Source: Paraburkholderia sartisoli
GTDB taxonomy: Bacteria; Pseudomonadota; Gammaproteobacteria; Burkholderiales; Burkholderiaceae
Reading direction: 5' to 3'
DNA: 64,000 nt
Assembly: GCF_900107685.1 (NCBI RefSeq)
Contig: NZ_FNRQ01000004.1
Span: 62,001 to 126,000 of the forward strand
Shown: positions 1-8,702 of the stretch, in pieces
How positions within the stretch are numbered: position 1 is the stretch's first letter
How the letters are laid out: the number at the start of each line of letters is the position of its first letter
Translations under genes and position numbers: made by a program
Notes under the pieces: model-generated
What the model was told of the DNA's origin: nothing
The model's input: the letters and a program-made list of their open reading frames with translations, nothing else
Databases searched by the model: none

Positions 1-247
1 TCTCCTTCCGACAGCATCGAAGGGCTGTTGCGGGTCGGAAGTGTGAGTCCGCAAATTCAGGAAGCCGCCGTCCAGCTGCTCATTGCCGCCACTGTCGACA
101 ATCCGCCAGATTGCCAACGTAGAACCCGGACCGGTCGAATGTCGGCAAAGGCCGAAGCGTGCGCATCGCTATTCCGGCAGGTTCCAGGGCCCTCCTGTCG
201 ACGCGGTTGCGAGGGCGAGCCACGCGCACATGCACCGGAAAAGCGCT
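1..247. other. Left edge, no gene called
   Basis: The + strand is open in frame 1 from the first base to 345 and could be the 3' end of a gene that begins outside the window. It overlaps the 3' end of the well-supported aminotransferase on the other strand, and I recognise no family in it. I therefore make no gene call. Confidence 0.3.
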
Positions 248-1375
248 CTAAAGAATACTGTCCAACGCCTTGGAGAGTCTGGCGACCGCGCCTTCGACGT
301 CATGTAGTTTGTCGAGGCCAAATAATCCGACGCGGAAGGTCTTGAAGTCTTCAGGCTCGTCGCATTGAAGGGGAACGCCGGCTGCGATCTGCAAGCCGGC
401 ATCGGCGAATTTCTTGCCGGATCGTATGCCGTCATCGTCCGTGTAGCTGACCACGACACCCGGAGCCTCAAAACCTTCGGCCGCCACGCTTTTGAAACCT
501 TTGTCACTCAGGAGTGAGCGAACGCGCTTGCCGAGTTCAACCTGCTCCGCTCTCACTTTGTCGAAGCCATATGCCCCGGTTTCCTTCATGACGTCGCGCA
601 GCGTCGCGAGACTGTCCGTGGGCATCGTGGCGTGGTACGCGAACCCGCCGGTCTCGTAGGCTTCCATGACCTGCAGCCATTTGCGAAGATCGCAAGCGAA
701 ACTGGTGCTGGTTGTTACGTCGATTCTTTCGCGGGCGAGAGGGCTGAGCATGACCAGTGCGCAGCAGGGTGACGCGCTCCATCCCTTTTGCGGCGCGCTG
801 ATCAGGACATCGACGCCACTGGCCTGCATGTCCACCCAGATCGTACCCGAGGCGATGCAATCCAGTACGAACATGCCGCCGACGGCGTGAACAGCGTCGG
901 ACACGGCACGCAACCAAGCATCAGGCAGCATTATCCCGGATGCAGTTTCGACATGCGGTGCAAAGACCAGATCCGGCTTGTTCTCCCTGATCGCGGCGAC
1001 CACTTCTTCGATCGGAGCAGGGGCATAGGCGGCCTGCCTTCCTGGTTCGACCGGACGCGCCTTCAACACCATCGATTCAGACGGAATGCCGCCCATGTCG
1101 AAAATCTGCGACCAGCGGAAACTGAACCAGCCATTACGGATGACCAGACACTTCCTGCCTGTCGCGAACTGCCGGGCGACGGCTTCCATGCCGAAAGTCC
1201 CGCTGCCCGGAACGATAACCGCCGACTTCGCGTTGTAGACCTTTTTCAGCGCACCGGAAATATCGCGTACGACGCCTTGAAAGAGCTGCGACATATGATT
1301 GATTGATCGGTCGGTGTAAACGACTGAATATTCGAGGAGTCCCTCGCGGTCGACATGAGGAAGTAAGCCTGGCAC
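248..1375 (-). CDS. Class V PLP-dependent aminotransferase
   Basis: A 375-residue fold-type I aminotransferase of class V (the alanine-glyoxylate / serine-pyruvate / phosphonate transaminase group). The likely Schiff-base lysine is in SAPQKGWS (about residue 197). HVETASG (about 141) and the cofactor aspartate in LDCIASG (about 172) are also present. I chose the GTG at 1375 because GGAGG lies about 7 bases upstream and the encoded N-terminus fits the family; the frame is open further upstream but with no good ribosome site. The amino donor and acceptor cannot be read from sequence. A relic of an aspartoacylase-type gene lies divergently upstream, so the pair may once have served one amino-acid or acyl-amino-acid pathway; that is inference. 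Confidence 0.85.
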   Translation of the reverse strand: MPGLLPHVDREGLLEYSVVYTDRSINHMSQLFQGVVRDISGALKKVYNAKSAVIVPGSGTFGMEAVARQFATGRKCLVIRNGWFSFRWSQIFDMGGIPSESMVLKARPVEPGRQAAYAPAPIEEVVAAIRENKPDLVFAPHVETASGIMLPDAWLRAVSDAVHAVGGMFVLDCIASGTIWVDMQASGVDVLISAPQKGWSASPCCALVMLSPLARERIDVTTSTSFACDLRKWLQVMEAYETGGFAYHATMPTDSLATLRDVMKETGAYGFDKVRAEQVELGKRVRSLLSDKGFKSVAAEGFEAPGVVVSYTDDDGIRSGKKFADAGLQIAAGVPLQCDEPEDFKTFRVGLFGLDKLHDVEGAVARLSKALDSIL

Positions 1376-1663
1376 GTTCGCCTCCGGTAATAGACGAATA
1401 AAGGAATCGAAAACAGATTCTAACGAAAGCCACCTGCAACGGCATCGGCCGGAAGGCCCCGTTACCAATCCAGCAAGTTTCGGTATGGACCCGACGTCGA
1501 GCCACGCCGGCTGGGAATGCTCCAGTGGCAACAATCGGCACGATTGTGAACCTTCGCTGGAGCGTGGTCAAAAAATGAAACTCCCATCTTTCTTGTGGGA
1601 GTGTGCCATGAAGACCGAACAGTAGCTGCAATAAAACGACGCAGAAACGTCCCTGGTTCGTAA
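1376..1663. other. Intergenic region before relic
   Basis: No supported gene. It holds the ribosome binding site of the minus-strand aminotransferase at its left edge. In the frame of the downstream relic, a TAA at 1661 blocks any reading from further upstream. Confidence 0.4.
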
Positions 1664-2167
1664 GCGTCGACCGATCTGTTTACGGGAACGTGGGAACTCG
1701 TTCGAAAAGAACTGGGCCATCTGTTTCCAATCCCGATCGGCTGCCACTCCGTGACGCTGGAATTGCGCGGACAAGGTGACGTCGCCGAGGAGTTCGCGTC
1801 TGGTGACGCAGATGCACTGCTCAAATTCCTGAGGCGTAGAGGCGCAGTCGCCGGCGATCCCGGGGCACTTCCAGAGTCATTATGCGAGGCCACAAGCCTC
1901 GCCGCGACAGACCTCCTCACCGCACCGCGAGGCGGAATCGTCAACTACAAGGTGCCCCTCGGCGAACATGTCTCACGTGGCACAGTCATCGCAGAAATCG
2001 TCGATCCGGGCGCGGACGACCCGCTCGGATCGGCAATTGCAATTCGCACTAAAACCGATGGGATCGTCGCTTCCCGGACGCTGATTCGCTTTGTGCCACG
2101 CGGGGAAATTATCGCCAGGATCGTGGGAACGGTATCGCTTCGATCCGGAGCGTTGCTTGAGCCTTAG
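1664..2167 (+). pseudogene. 5'-truncated succinylglutamate desuccinylase/aspartoacylase-family relic
   Basis: The open frame starts right after a TAA at 1661 and reads, before any possible start, a segment resembling the middle of M14-type desuccinylase/aspartoacylase proteins (TGTWELV..., then PIPIGCHSVTLELRG). It continues through the usual C-terminal beta domain (APRGGIVNYKVPLG, KTDGIVASR, IARIVG) to a natural stop. The N-terminal half with the zinc-binding and catalytic residues is absent. A GTG at 1751 could start a 138-residue product, but the homology extends upstream of it, so this is better read as a gene that lost its 5' half. The substrate of the ancestor is unknown; relatives deacylate N-acyl amino acids. 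Confidence 0.7.
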
Positions 2168-2678
2168 TCTCGATTGAGGTCAGCGGCTACGTGGCTGATC
2201 TGCTTGAACGGCCGCTTTGGTGCGAGCTCACCGGACGTCAGATAGTCGCCGCCGACGCCGACCCAGGAATAGCCGCACGAAGTCGGAGCAAGCCACCAGG
2301 CGCCCGGCAGAATCGGTCCCGCGAGGCCCCGATCATTGACGCGCCCATCCCCCTCGCAAGACGTGCGATTTCGAGGTCGAATAACGTGCCCATGGCTTCC
2401 CTCGCAACGTCCGTTCTTGTTATGTAACGAAGCGCTACTACAACCCGGGTACCAATGCCGCGGATTTACAACTGGGCCGGTTATCAATCGCCTCACTAAA
2501 GCTGCGCGCCCTTTATCCCAGAGATATACATCGCATCGCATGCAAACTGGCGGCCAGAGTTTCTCGTGGCATGACAGAAGATATTAAGCATTCAGGTTAC
2601 GGATCGTTGCAATTTGCTCGATCTGCTTACAGGGCGTTTCCGTATTCTTCAGCACACAACAATGAAGGAGGATTCGCC
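2168..2678. other. Intergenic region, no gene seen
   Basis: Short open frames exist on both strands (for example 2164-2541 on the minus strand), but none has a credible ribosome site or recognisable family. The right end carries the ribosome site and presumably the promoter of the lipoprotein gene at 2679. Confidence 0.4.
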
Positions 2679-3851
2679 ATGAAAACGATGCTCAAAACGC
2701 TGGCGTGCGTGCTGGTGTTTCCACTCGCACTTGCCGCATGTGGAGGCGGCGGTGGCGATGGCGGCAGCACCTCCACGGGCACGGGCACGCTCCGTGTCCA
2801 GATGACGGACTCCCCGTCATGCGGTTTCGACCATGTCTATGTGACGGTCAGCAAGGTTCGCGTCAACACGAACGCGCAGGCCGGCGACACTGACGGTGGC
2901 TGGACTGACGTGGCATTGTCGAGCCCGCAGAAGATCGATCTGCTGTCGCTGACCAACGGCGTGCTGGCCGACCTCGGACAAACCGCTTTGCCCGCCGGCC
3001 AATACCAGCAGGTTCGTCTGGTGCTCGCGCAGAATCAGGGCAACACGCTGGCCAATTCGATTGTTCCGACCGGCGGCAGCGAGCAGGCGCTCGACACGCC
3101 AAGTGCCACGCAAAGCGGCTACAAGATCATCCGGCCGTTCACGGTGCAACCGAATACGCTGGTCGATCTCGTACTCGACTTCAACGCGTGCAAATCGATC
3201 GTCCAGAAAGGTAACGGCTCGTACAGTCTGAAGCCGGTCGTGACCGCGACGCCGACAGTCGTGAGCGGCACGATCTCCGGCTACGTTGCGCCTGCCGAAG
3301 CGGGGGCCGCTGTCTATGCGGAGCAGAACGGCCACATCATCAAGGGCACCGTTGCCGACAGCAACGGACAGTTCGTGCTGACGCCGCTCGAGCAGAGTTC
3401 AACCAGCGGCAACTATGATGTCGTCATCGTGCAGAATAACGTTGCAACGGGTATCGTGCGCTCCGTGCCGGTCGTTGTGAATACATCGACGGTCGTGGCC
3501 ACGTCGTCGGCACCGATCGTGCTGCCGGCATCCGTCATGCAGGTCGCAAGCGGGACAGTGCTGCCGGTCAGCGCGCAGGCCATCGTACGGGCGCTGCAAT
3601 CGATCAGCGGCCTCAACTACGAAATCACCAGCGCGAATGCGAATCTGGATACCGGAGCCTACGCGCTGAACCTGCCAGCCGCCGCACCACTGGTCGGCAC
3701 TTATTCGGGGAGCTTGCCGGTCGCGCTGTCCCCGGTCGCAAGCGCGGCCGGACAGTACACCGCAGAAGCCGATAGCATGAGCGGTGCGACCCAGTCGTCC
3801 GCAGTCAATGTATCGACAACCAGTCAGGCCAACGTCAACTTCAGTTTCTAA
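2679..3851 (+). CDS. DUF4382-containing lipoprotein
   Basis: A 390-residue exported lipoprotein. The N-terminus has a charged start, a hydrophobic stretch and a lipobox (LALAAC) followed by a Gly-rich linker and a Thr/Ser-rich spacer. The next domain begins GTLRVQMTDSP and contains VYVTVSKVRVN, the signature of DUF4382, which has a beta-sandwich appearance. The C-terminal half is a repetitive Val/Ala/Ser-rich region that may be a carboxypeptidase-regulatory-like (beta-sandwich) segment. The ATG at 2679 is preceded by GGAGG; the frame is open upstream but without a ribosome site. The protein probably sits in the outer membrane or periplasm. Function is unknown. A second small lipoprotein follows 53 bases later and may be cotranscribed. 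Confidence 0.85.
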   Translation: MKTMLKTLACVLVFPLALAACGGGGGDGGSTSTGTGTLRVQMTDSPSCGFDHVYVTVSKVRVNTNAQAGDTDGGWTDVALSSPQKIDLLSLTNGVLADLGQTALPAGQYQQVRLVLAQNQGNTLANSIVPTGGSEQALDTPSATQSGYKIIRPFTVQPNTLVDLVLDFNACKSIVQKGNGSYSLKPVVTATPTVVSGTISGYVAPAEAGAAVYAEQNGHIIKGTVADSNGQFVLTPLEQSSTSGNYDVVIVQNNVATGIVRSVPVVVNTSTVVATSSAPIVLPASVMQVASGTVLPVSAQAIVRALQSISGLNYEITSANANLDTGAYALNLPAAAPLVGTYSGSLPVALSPVASAAGQYTAEADSMSGATQSSAVNVSTTSQANVNFSF

Positions 3852-3904
3852 CAATCACTACGCGATGAAGGATGAAGGGCGCAAGCCCTTCCCCGGAGAA
3901 CCTC

Positions 3905-4072
3905 ATGAAAAAAATCTTCTGTCTCCTGACGGCAGGTGCCGCCCTGTTGAGTGGCTGTGCGCTGTATGTGCCTGATTCGCCGGGCGTCGTTGTCGTGCCG
4001 CAAGGCAAGCCCCAGGGTGGTCCGGGCAACGGTTTCTGTCCGCCGGGACAGGCGAAAAAGGGGAATTGCTAA
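3905..4072 (+). CDS. Small lipoprotein
   Basis: A 55-residue protein with a short signal peptide and lipobox (LLSGC), so the mature lipidated peptide is only about 38 residues. It is rich in Gly, Pro and Val and ends in a Cys. The ATG at 3905 follows CGGAG. It lies just downstream of the DUF4382 lipoprotein and is closed by a strong hairpin. No family function is known to me. Confidence 0.75.
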   Translation: MKKIFCLLTAGAALLSGCALYVPDSPGVVVVPQGKPQGGPGNGFCPPGQAKKGNC

Positions 4073-4076
4073 GAAG

Positions 4077-4108
4077 ACACAGAGGGCGCCCGCAGGCGCC
4101 CTCTGTGT
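4077..4108 (+). terminator. Strong hairpin after lipoprotein genes
   Basis: A perfect 14-bp inverted repeat (ACACAGAGGGCGCC, loop CGCA, then its complement) lies directly between the stop of the small lipoprotein and the stop of the convergent Gly-rich protein gene. There is no long T-run on either side, but the position suggests a bidirectional terminator. Confidence 0.65.
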
Positions 4109-4112
4109 TCCA

Positions 4113-4514
4113 TCAAGTCGAATGGCTGATTGCGGTGTGCTGGCTGTGGTGAAGCCTGGTGTTCACCTGCGCATGCGAGTGTGAACGCGCGTGATCTGTG
4201 TGAGCCGCATGAAGACTCTTGCTCGTTTGCGCGTCGGCACGGTCCGCCTGCGTGTCCGATCGATCCGCCGCGCGGGCAAGACCAGCATCACGGTCGGCTG
4301 AATTGAAGCCGTTGGTGTTGCTGGCGCCCTTGCTGCTCATATGCCCGGCCGACATGCCGCCCGCGTTGCCGCCCAGACCACCGTGTCCGGCGCCCCCGTT
4401 GCCTCCCGCTCCGCCGCCTCCACCGCTTCCGCCTCCATTGCCACCCGCTGCCGCAAAGGCTGACACGGAAGCAAGTGCCACGACGCTCGCGGCAATCCAT
4501 TGCACTGTTTTCAT
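4113..4514 (-). CDS. Secreted Gly-rich small protein
   Basis: A 133-residue protein with a clear Sec signal peptide (MKTVQWIAASVVALASVSAFA). It is followed by a Gly-rich block (about residues 24-55), then an Asp/Ala-rich part and a His-rich tail. The start is set by GGAAGG a few bases upstream of the ATG at 4514; the longer open frame lacks a ribosome site. The composition suggests a low-complexity periplasmic or secreted protein, possibly metal-binding through the C-terminal histidines. Function unknown. Confidence 0.75.
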   Translation of the reverse strand: MKTVQWIAASVVALASVSAFAAAGGNGGGSGGGGGAGGNGGAGHGGLGGNAGGMSAGHMSSKGASNTNGFNSADRDAGLARAADRSDTQADRADAQTSKSLHAAHTDHARSHSHAQVNTRLHHSQHTAISHST

Positions 4515-4698
4515 TTTCACCTTCCCAAAGTCCACCTGAATGCCTGGATTGTACGAACGGCGCGGGCTGGCAACCCCGAACACTTGTAATCAACTGTAAG
4601 TGGCGTGGTCTCGCCGCCACGGATCAGGCATCGTGTCCCAGGCCGATTGCGGTCATCGTCAACAGGTAAACTCACCCGACAGATGGGGTTGTCGCCAG

Positions 4699-4742
4699 AA
4701 AGAAAACGGGCGCGAGACGTTGGCCATCTGCGCCCGTTTTCT
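4699..4742 (-). terminator. Terminator after IMPase-family gene
   Basis: A 13-bp stem (AGAAAACGGGCGC and its complement) with a 16-base loop. Read on the minus strand, the stem runs into TTTTCTTT, which fits rho-independent termination of the nitrile hydratase/IMPase operon that ends at 4790. Confidence 0.7.
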
Positions 4743-4789
4743 GGATTGATTGTTTGAGGATTGCGACCAGAAAGCCGGTCCCCGCTTTA

Positions 4790-5572
4790 TCAAACCCGCA
4801 TCGCTTCCTCCAGCACCTCACGCAGCTTCGGCGTACAGCCGATCACGCGATTGCCGTGCTGCAGGCACGCCTGCGTGAGGAAATCGTTGGTCCAGCCGCC
4901 GGCCTCCTCGATCAGCAGGACGGCTGCGGCCGCATCCCACGCGTTGATGTGCAGTTCGCAATACGCGTCCTGACGCCCCGCCGCCACATACGCGAGGCCC
5001 AGCGCGCCCGAGCCGCATCGCTTCACGCCGGCGCCGAGATCGTTCAGGCGCGTCGCGACCTTGAGATAGTTTTCAAACGACGCCCGCGGCGACCAGCCCA
5101 GTTCGACGACAGACTGGCGCGGATCGTCGATTGTGCTCACCTTGATCGGGCGACCATTCAACGTCGCGCCGCAACCACGGCGCGCGGCGAACAGTTCGTC
5201 GGCCATCGGGTCATAAAGCACGCCGATCTGTGTGCGCCCCTGATGCACGAACGCGATCGACACGCAAAAGTACGCAATGCCACGCGCGAAATCAGCGGTG
5301 CCGTCGATCGGATCGACGATCCACACGCTTTCGCTGAAGGCACCGCCGCCCTCCTCGCCAAAGAATCCATCGTCGGGAAATGCCTGCGAAAGCCGCAGCG
5401 CGATCAGCTTTTCGACCTCGGCATCGGTTTCAGTCAGATAGTCCTGCGGACCCTTGAATTTGAGGTTCAGTACGTCATCCCGCTCAAGGAATCTTCTTCG
5501 CACGAGATAGCCGGCTTCCTGCGCAATCGCGCAAGCCGCCAGCAAACGAAGATGCATTTCAACCTCGGTCAT
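4790..5572 (-). CDS. Inositol monophosphatase family protein
   Basis: A 260-residue Mg2+-dependent phosphatase of the inositol monophosphatase superfamily (also includes CysQ and FBPase-like enzymes). The metal-binding signatures are present: GEE at about residue 72-74, WIVDPIDGTADF at 84-95, and INAWDAAAAVLLIEEAGG near the C-terminus. Start ATG at 5572 has GGAG upstream. It lies 66 bases downstream of the nitrile hydratase activator gene on the same strand and a terminator follows it, so it may be the last gene of that operon. The natural substrate (inositol phosphate, PAP or other phosphomonoester) cannot be decided. Confidence 0.9.
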   Translation of the reverse strand: MTEVEMHLRLLAACAIAQEAGYLVRRRFLERDDVLNLKFKGPQDYLTETDAEVEKLIALRLSQAFPDDGFFGEEGGGAFSESVWIVDPIDGTADFARGIAYFCVSIAFVHQGRTQIGVLYDPMADELFAARRGCGATLNGRPIKVSTIDDPRQSVVELGWSPRASFENYLKVATRLNDLGAGVKRCGSGALGLAYVAAGRQDAYCELHINAWDAAAAVLLIEEAGGWTNDFLTQACLQHGNRVIGCTPKLREVLEEAMRV

Positions 5573-5638
5573 TCTTCATTCTCCAATGTGTTGTCAACGC
5601 ACGGTCAGGGGAGCCGTCGCGCTTCGCATGCGCATGCA

Positions 5639-6007
5639 TCATCCGAGTTCGATCGGCCGGCCATGCGGTGTACGGCGTGCCGCCGCGTCCCATTCATCGC
5701 GGCGCTGTATGAGGCCGCCTTTCGACACAAGACCTTTGGCGGTGGCGATGCGTTCGAGCGCGGTCAGCCAGTGCGCGTAATACGTGTCGCCATGATCCGG
5801 GTCGCCGGCAGACTGTGCGTCGCGGATCGCTTCATGCAGCATGTGCGCCCATTCCTTCCACGTGAACGCGCCGCCTGCATGCAAGGCCAGCGTCATGGCA
5901 AATGCCTGTGCTTCCCAAGGTGCGTTGAATACGGGGCCTTCTTCACCGCAAGGCAATCCGGGCAGCGCCGTGCGCAATTCGTGCAGATCCGTTTCAGTGG
6001 TTTTCAT
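5639..6007 (-). CDS. Nitrile hydratase activator (P14K-type accessory protein)
   Basis: A 122-residue protein of the nitrile hydratase beta-subunit N-terminal-like fold, the small accessory protein that delivers cobalt to the alpha subunit. The signature FNAPWEAQAFAMTLALH and the following WKEWAHMLHEAI match the family. The chosen ATG at 6007 is immediately downstream of the beta-subunit stop (one base gap), consistent with translational coupling alpha-beta-activator. A longer frame upstream only overlaps the beta gene. The family is known to act by alpha-subunit exchange for cobalt loading; that it does so here is inference from gene order. Confidence 0.85.
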   Translation of the reverse strand: MKTTETDLHELRTALPGLPCGEEGPVFNAPWEAQAFAMTLALHAGGAFTWKEWAHMLHEAIRDAQSAGDPDHGDTYYAHWLTALERIATAKGLVSKGGLIQRRDEWDAAARRTPHGRPIELG

Positions 6008-6008
6008 G

Positions 6009-6689
6009 TCAGGTTGCCCGTGTGGTGTCGACGTCGGCGTCGAGATAAGGCTCCCAGCAGTCGACGCATACGGACGAAGCCGTCGTATCCGCTCCCCACA
6101 GTTCAGCGGCGTCAAAGCGCACGGTATAGAGCCATTCGGGATTTTCACCCTGGCCGCGCGCGTTCGTATCGGGAAACACGTGCATGCCGCGCAGCGCAAC
6201 GATCGTGCCGCGTTTGTCGCGGCAATAGCGCGGCAGCCGCGTATGTGTCGACGGATTCAGCTGACGGGTACGCACTGTATCGCCGGCCTGAAAGCGCGCG
6301 TCGCGCGTTACCGGCCTGTTGACCGGACTGCCACGCAGCAGCGCCGCCTTGACCTGGTCCGCCATCAACACGCGCGGAACCGGTGCCGCGGGGACCTGAA
6401 GTTGACCTGATTCGAGTTCTGCCATGCTCGCAAGACCGCTACTGTGCAGCAGCTTTTTGAGCCCTTCGAACCAGATCTCGTAGTAGCTGCTCGCGAGGTA
6501 TTGCGCGGGCGGCAGGCTTTCGCGCGCGGCACGCGAGGTGTCGATGTTCCACTTGCCGGTCGCGCCCATCGCGAGCGTGATTGCGAGCACCCGGCGTTCC
6601 CACCCGGCGTGAAAAAGCGGTTCGCCTTCGGCTTCAGGTTGCACCGGGCCAAACGCCTGCATGCCGCCAAGATCCTGTGCGCCGTTCAT
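6009..6689 (-). CDS. nthB: Nitrile hydratase beta subunit
   Basis: A 226-residue beta subunit. It begins with the family N-terminus ([16 protein letters not shown]). The helical part contains [16 protein letters not shown], and the C-terminal SH3-like barrel contains [14 protein letters not shown] and [13 protein letters not shown]. It contributes arginines that contact the metal-bound cysteines of alpha in known structures. The start at 6689 overlaps the alpha stop by ATGA, a classic coupling signal. With alpha it hydrates nitriles to amides in the cytoplasm. No amidase gene is nearby. Confidence 0.93.
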   Translation of the reverse strand: MNGAQDLGGMQAFGPVQPEAEGEPLFHAGWERRVLAITLAMGATGKWNIDTSRAARESLPPAQYLASSYYEIWFEGLKKLLHSSGLASMAELESGQLQVPAAPVPRVLMADQVKAALLRGSPVNRPVTRDARFQAGDTVRTRQLNPSTHTRLPRYCRDKRGTIVALRGMHVFPDTNARGQGENPEWLYTVRFDAAELWGADTTASSVCVDCWEPYLDADVDTTRAT

Positions 6690-7381
6690 GTCGCCCCCGG
6701 TTGTGATGTGTATGCAAGCGGCAATCCGGTGCCGATCATCGAATCGCGCGTGACGAGTCCAGCGAGTTCGTCCTCGCTCAAAGCGTCTGTTCCAGCGGGG
6801 CGCACGGGCAACACCAGATAGCGGACCTCGGCGGTCGAATCCCAGACGCGAAATTCGACTTCGGCTGGCAGCTCGAAGCCGAACTCCTTGAGAACGCCGC
6901 GCGGGTCGATCACCGCGCGCGACCGGTACGGCGCCGACTTGTACCAGACGGGCGGCAAACCGAGTACCGTCCACGGGTAACACGAGCACAACGTGCAGAC
7001 CACCATGTTGTGAACGGTCGGCGTATTTTCCAGCGCGACCATGTGCTCACCCTGCCGGCCGGTGTAGCCCAGCGATGCAATCGCGGCCGTGGCATCCGCG
7101 AGCAGCCATTGACGGTATGACGGATCAGACCACGCCTTCGCGACCACGCGCGCGCCGTTGCGCGGCCCGACGGCGTGTTCGTACGTTTCGATGAAGACAT
7201 CGAGCGCTGCCGGATCGATATAGCCTTTTTCGACCAGCAGCGATTCCAGCGCCCGCACGCGCAGGTCCATTTCGGGCAACGCGCTGCCTTCATGGTCGTG
7301 CGGATGGTCGTGATCGCCGGCATCGGCATGGGAATGCCCGTGGCGATCCGCTTCGCCTGCGTGGTTTTCATCCTGATTCAT
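6686..7381 (-). CDS. nthA: Cobalt-type nitrile hydratase alpha subunit
   Basis: A 231-residue catalytic subunit. The metal site is VCTLCSCY with Cys129, Cys132 and Cys134; the Thr between the first cysteines is the mark of the cobalt (not iron) class. [17 protein letters not shown] and the downstream [17 protein letters not shown] are strongly conserved. The N-terminus carries an unusual His/Asp-rich tract with eight histidines between residues 7 and 30, which could help metal capture; similar but shorter tracts occur in some pseudomonad cobalt enzymes. First gene of the alpha-beta-activator operon, coupled by ATGA to beta. Product: amide from nitrile; the physiological nitrile is not known. 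Confidence 0.95.
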   Translation of the reverse strand: MNQDENHAGEADRHGHSHADAGDHDHPHDHEGSALPEMDLRVRALESLLVEKGYIDPAALDVFIETYEHAVGPRNGARVVAKAWSDPSYRQWLLADATAAIASLGYTGRQGEHMVALENTPTVHNMVVCTLCSCYPWTVLGLPPVWYKSAPYRSRAVIDPRGVLKEFGFELPAEVEFRVWDSTAEVRYLVLPVRPAGTDALSEDELAGLVTRDSMIGTGLPLAYTSQPGAT

Positions 7382-7597
7382 CGAACGTCGCCCGAAAGAT
7401 CGTTGGAGAAAACCAGTATGGTAGGCCCACGACGCAAATGCAAACCGTCAGCGAGGAACAATCCAGTCAGGTCATTGCACACGATGATTACGTCGCGACC
7501 CGCCACTGCTTTTTTCAACGGTGGTTGCGCGGTGAGCCGCTGGACGCGTATAAATCCATACGATGACTTTCATACCCACAATCAACCTGGTGCATGA
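7382..7597. promoter_or_regulatory. Presumed nitrile hydratase promoter region
   Basis: Noncoding stretch upstream of nthA that should hold its promoter. I see no convincing operator. The far side is occupied by a LysR-like relic, so the regulator that may once have controlled the operon appears lost. Confidence 0.3.
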
Positions 7598-7798
7598 ATG
7601 CAGCCACCCGACCTGAGCTTTCTTTGTACCCAGCAGGCGCGCGACGCCAGGCGGAGCGTCGATGAATTCCCGCTGCCGGACCTCGCGGTGCGGCAGTTCT
7701 GGCACGCGCGCCATCACAACGATGCGGGGCATCGATGGTTCAGCGGTCTGGTCGAAAAAACGTTGCGGCAGGACCGCGACCGGCCGCGTACACGATGA
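7598..7798 (+). pseudogene. C-terminal relic of a LysR-family regulator
   Basis: Reads about 66 residues that resemble the C-terminal end of NodD/NahR-like LysR proteins (FPLPDLAVRQFWHARHHNDAGHRW, with the W-H-R/H-x3-D-x3-RW pattern). A stop codon (TGA at 7595-7597) sits directly upstream of the only ATG, and no DNA-binding domain is present. I read it as the tail of a deleted regulator gene, overlapping the start of the HisA-like gene by a few bases. Family assignment is moderate because only a short stretch remains. Confidence 0.5.
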
Positions 7799-8544
7799 AG
7801 ATCATTCCTGTACTCGATCTGCTCGACGGTGCGGCCGTGCATGCGGTGCGCGGCGAACGCAGCCGTTATCGTCCGGTCAGCTCACAGCTTTGCGAAGGCA
7901 GCGATCCGGTCGACGTCGCACGCGCCGTGCTCGACCATGCGCATTCATCGGTGATTTACGTGGCGGATCTCGACGGCATCATGCACGGCGCGCCGCAACA
8001 GCATGCGTTGATGCGACTCATGCGCGCGATGCCACGCATCGAACTGTGGCTCGACGCGGGTTTTACGGATCGCGACGCCGCGAACGCGTTGATCGCACCG
8101 CTTCGAGCGACAGGAGCGAACGTAACGCCGGTTTTCGGCAGTGAATCGCTGCGCGGCCCAAAAGATGGATCATCGATGCAGACGGCCCTTGTCGCGGACG
8201 TTAATGCGCCTGCAAGCGCCGCGGGGAACGCGATCCCGCACGACGCGATTCTCTCGCTGGATCGTCGGCATGACACGCCGCTGGGCGACCCGGCGCATTG
8301 GCACGACGCATCGGGGTGGCCGTCGCGCGTGATCGTGATGTCGCTGGAGCGCGTGGGTTCGTTCGAGGGCCCCGACCTCGCTGCGATCGCCGATGTGCGG
8401 CGTCGTGCGGGCGAGCGGCAGATTATCGGCGCGGGCGGCATTCGCAACGCCGACGATCTGCGCGCCGCCGAAGCCGCGGGCGCGCATGCATGGTTGATCG
8501 CGTCCGCGCTTCACGATCGCAGGATTCCCGCTGCCCGACGCTAA
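7795..8544 (+). CDS. HisA-related TIM-barrel protein (COG1411-like)
   Basis: A 249-residue beta/alpha barrel related to HisA/HisF. It opens MKIIPVLDLLDGAAVHAVRGE, with Asp8 where HisA has its catalytic aspartate. YVADLDGI and the phosphate-binding GAGGIRNADDL loop are also present. It differs enough from true HisA (and there is no his operon here) to fit the HisA-like family of unknown function found in some C1-metabolism clusters. The start at 7795 overlaps the LysR relic by four bases and has no good Shine-Dalgarno. Substrate unknown; the barrel suggests an aldose-type isomerisation of a phosphosugar or related small molecule. Confidence 0.75.
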   Translation: MKIIPVLDLLDGAAVHAVRGERSRYRPVSSQLCEGSDPVDVARAVLDHAHSSVIYVADLDGIMHGAPQQHALMRLMRAMPRIELWLDAGFTDRDAANALIAPLRATGANVTPVFGSESLRGPKDGSSMQTALVADVNAPASAAGNAIPHDAILSLDRRHDTPLGDPAHWHDASGWPSRVIVMSLERVGSFEGPDLAAIADVRRRAGERQIIGAGGIRNADDLRAAEAAGAHAWLIASALHDRRIPAARR

Positions 8545-8702
8545 ACCACGTTGATGGATGAAGATATGCCCGCGCGCCGTGCATGACTCGAAGTCGCCAC
8601 GTAATGAGCCTCGCCATGCAACCGGTTTTCTCGCCGCCTGAAGCGCGCGCAGATTTGCGTTAGATTGAACCTGACGCGAAACCCAATCATCCCGGAGCAA
8701 CA

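Noticed and set aside
2164..2541. 125-aa minus frame after the aspartoacylase relic
   Set aside because: No ribosome site and no recognised family; likely chance.
4754..6322. Long + strand frame opposite the IMPase and nitrile hydratase genes
   Set aside because: Antisense to four strongly supported genes; composition is shadow-like.
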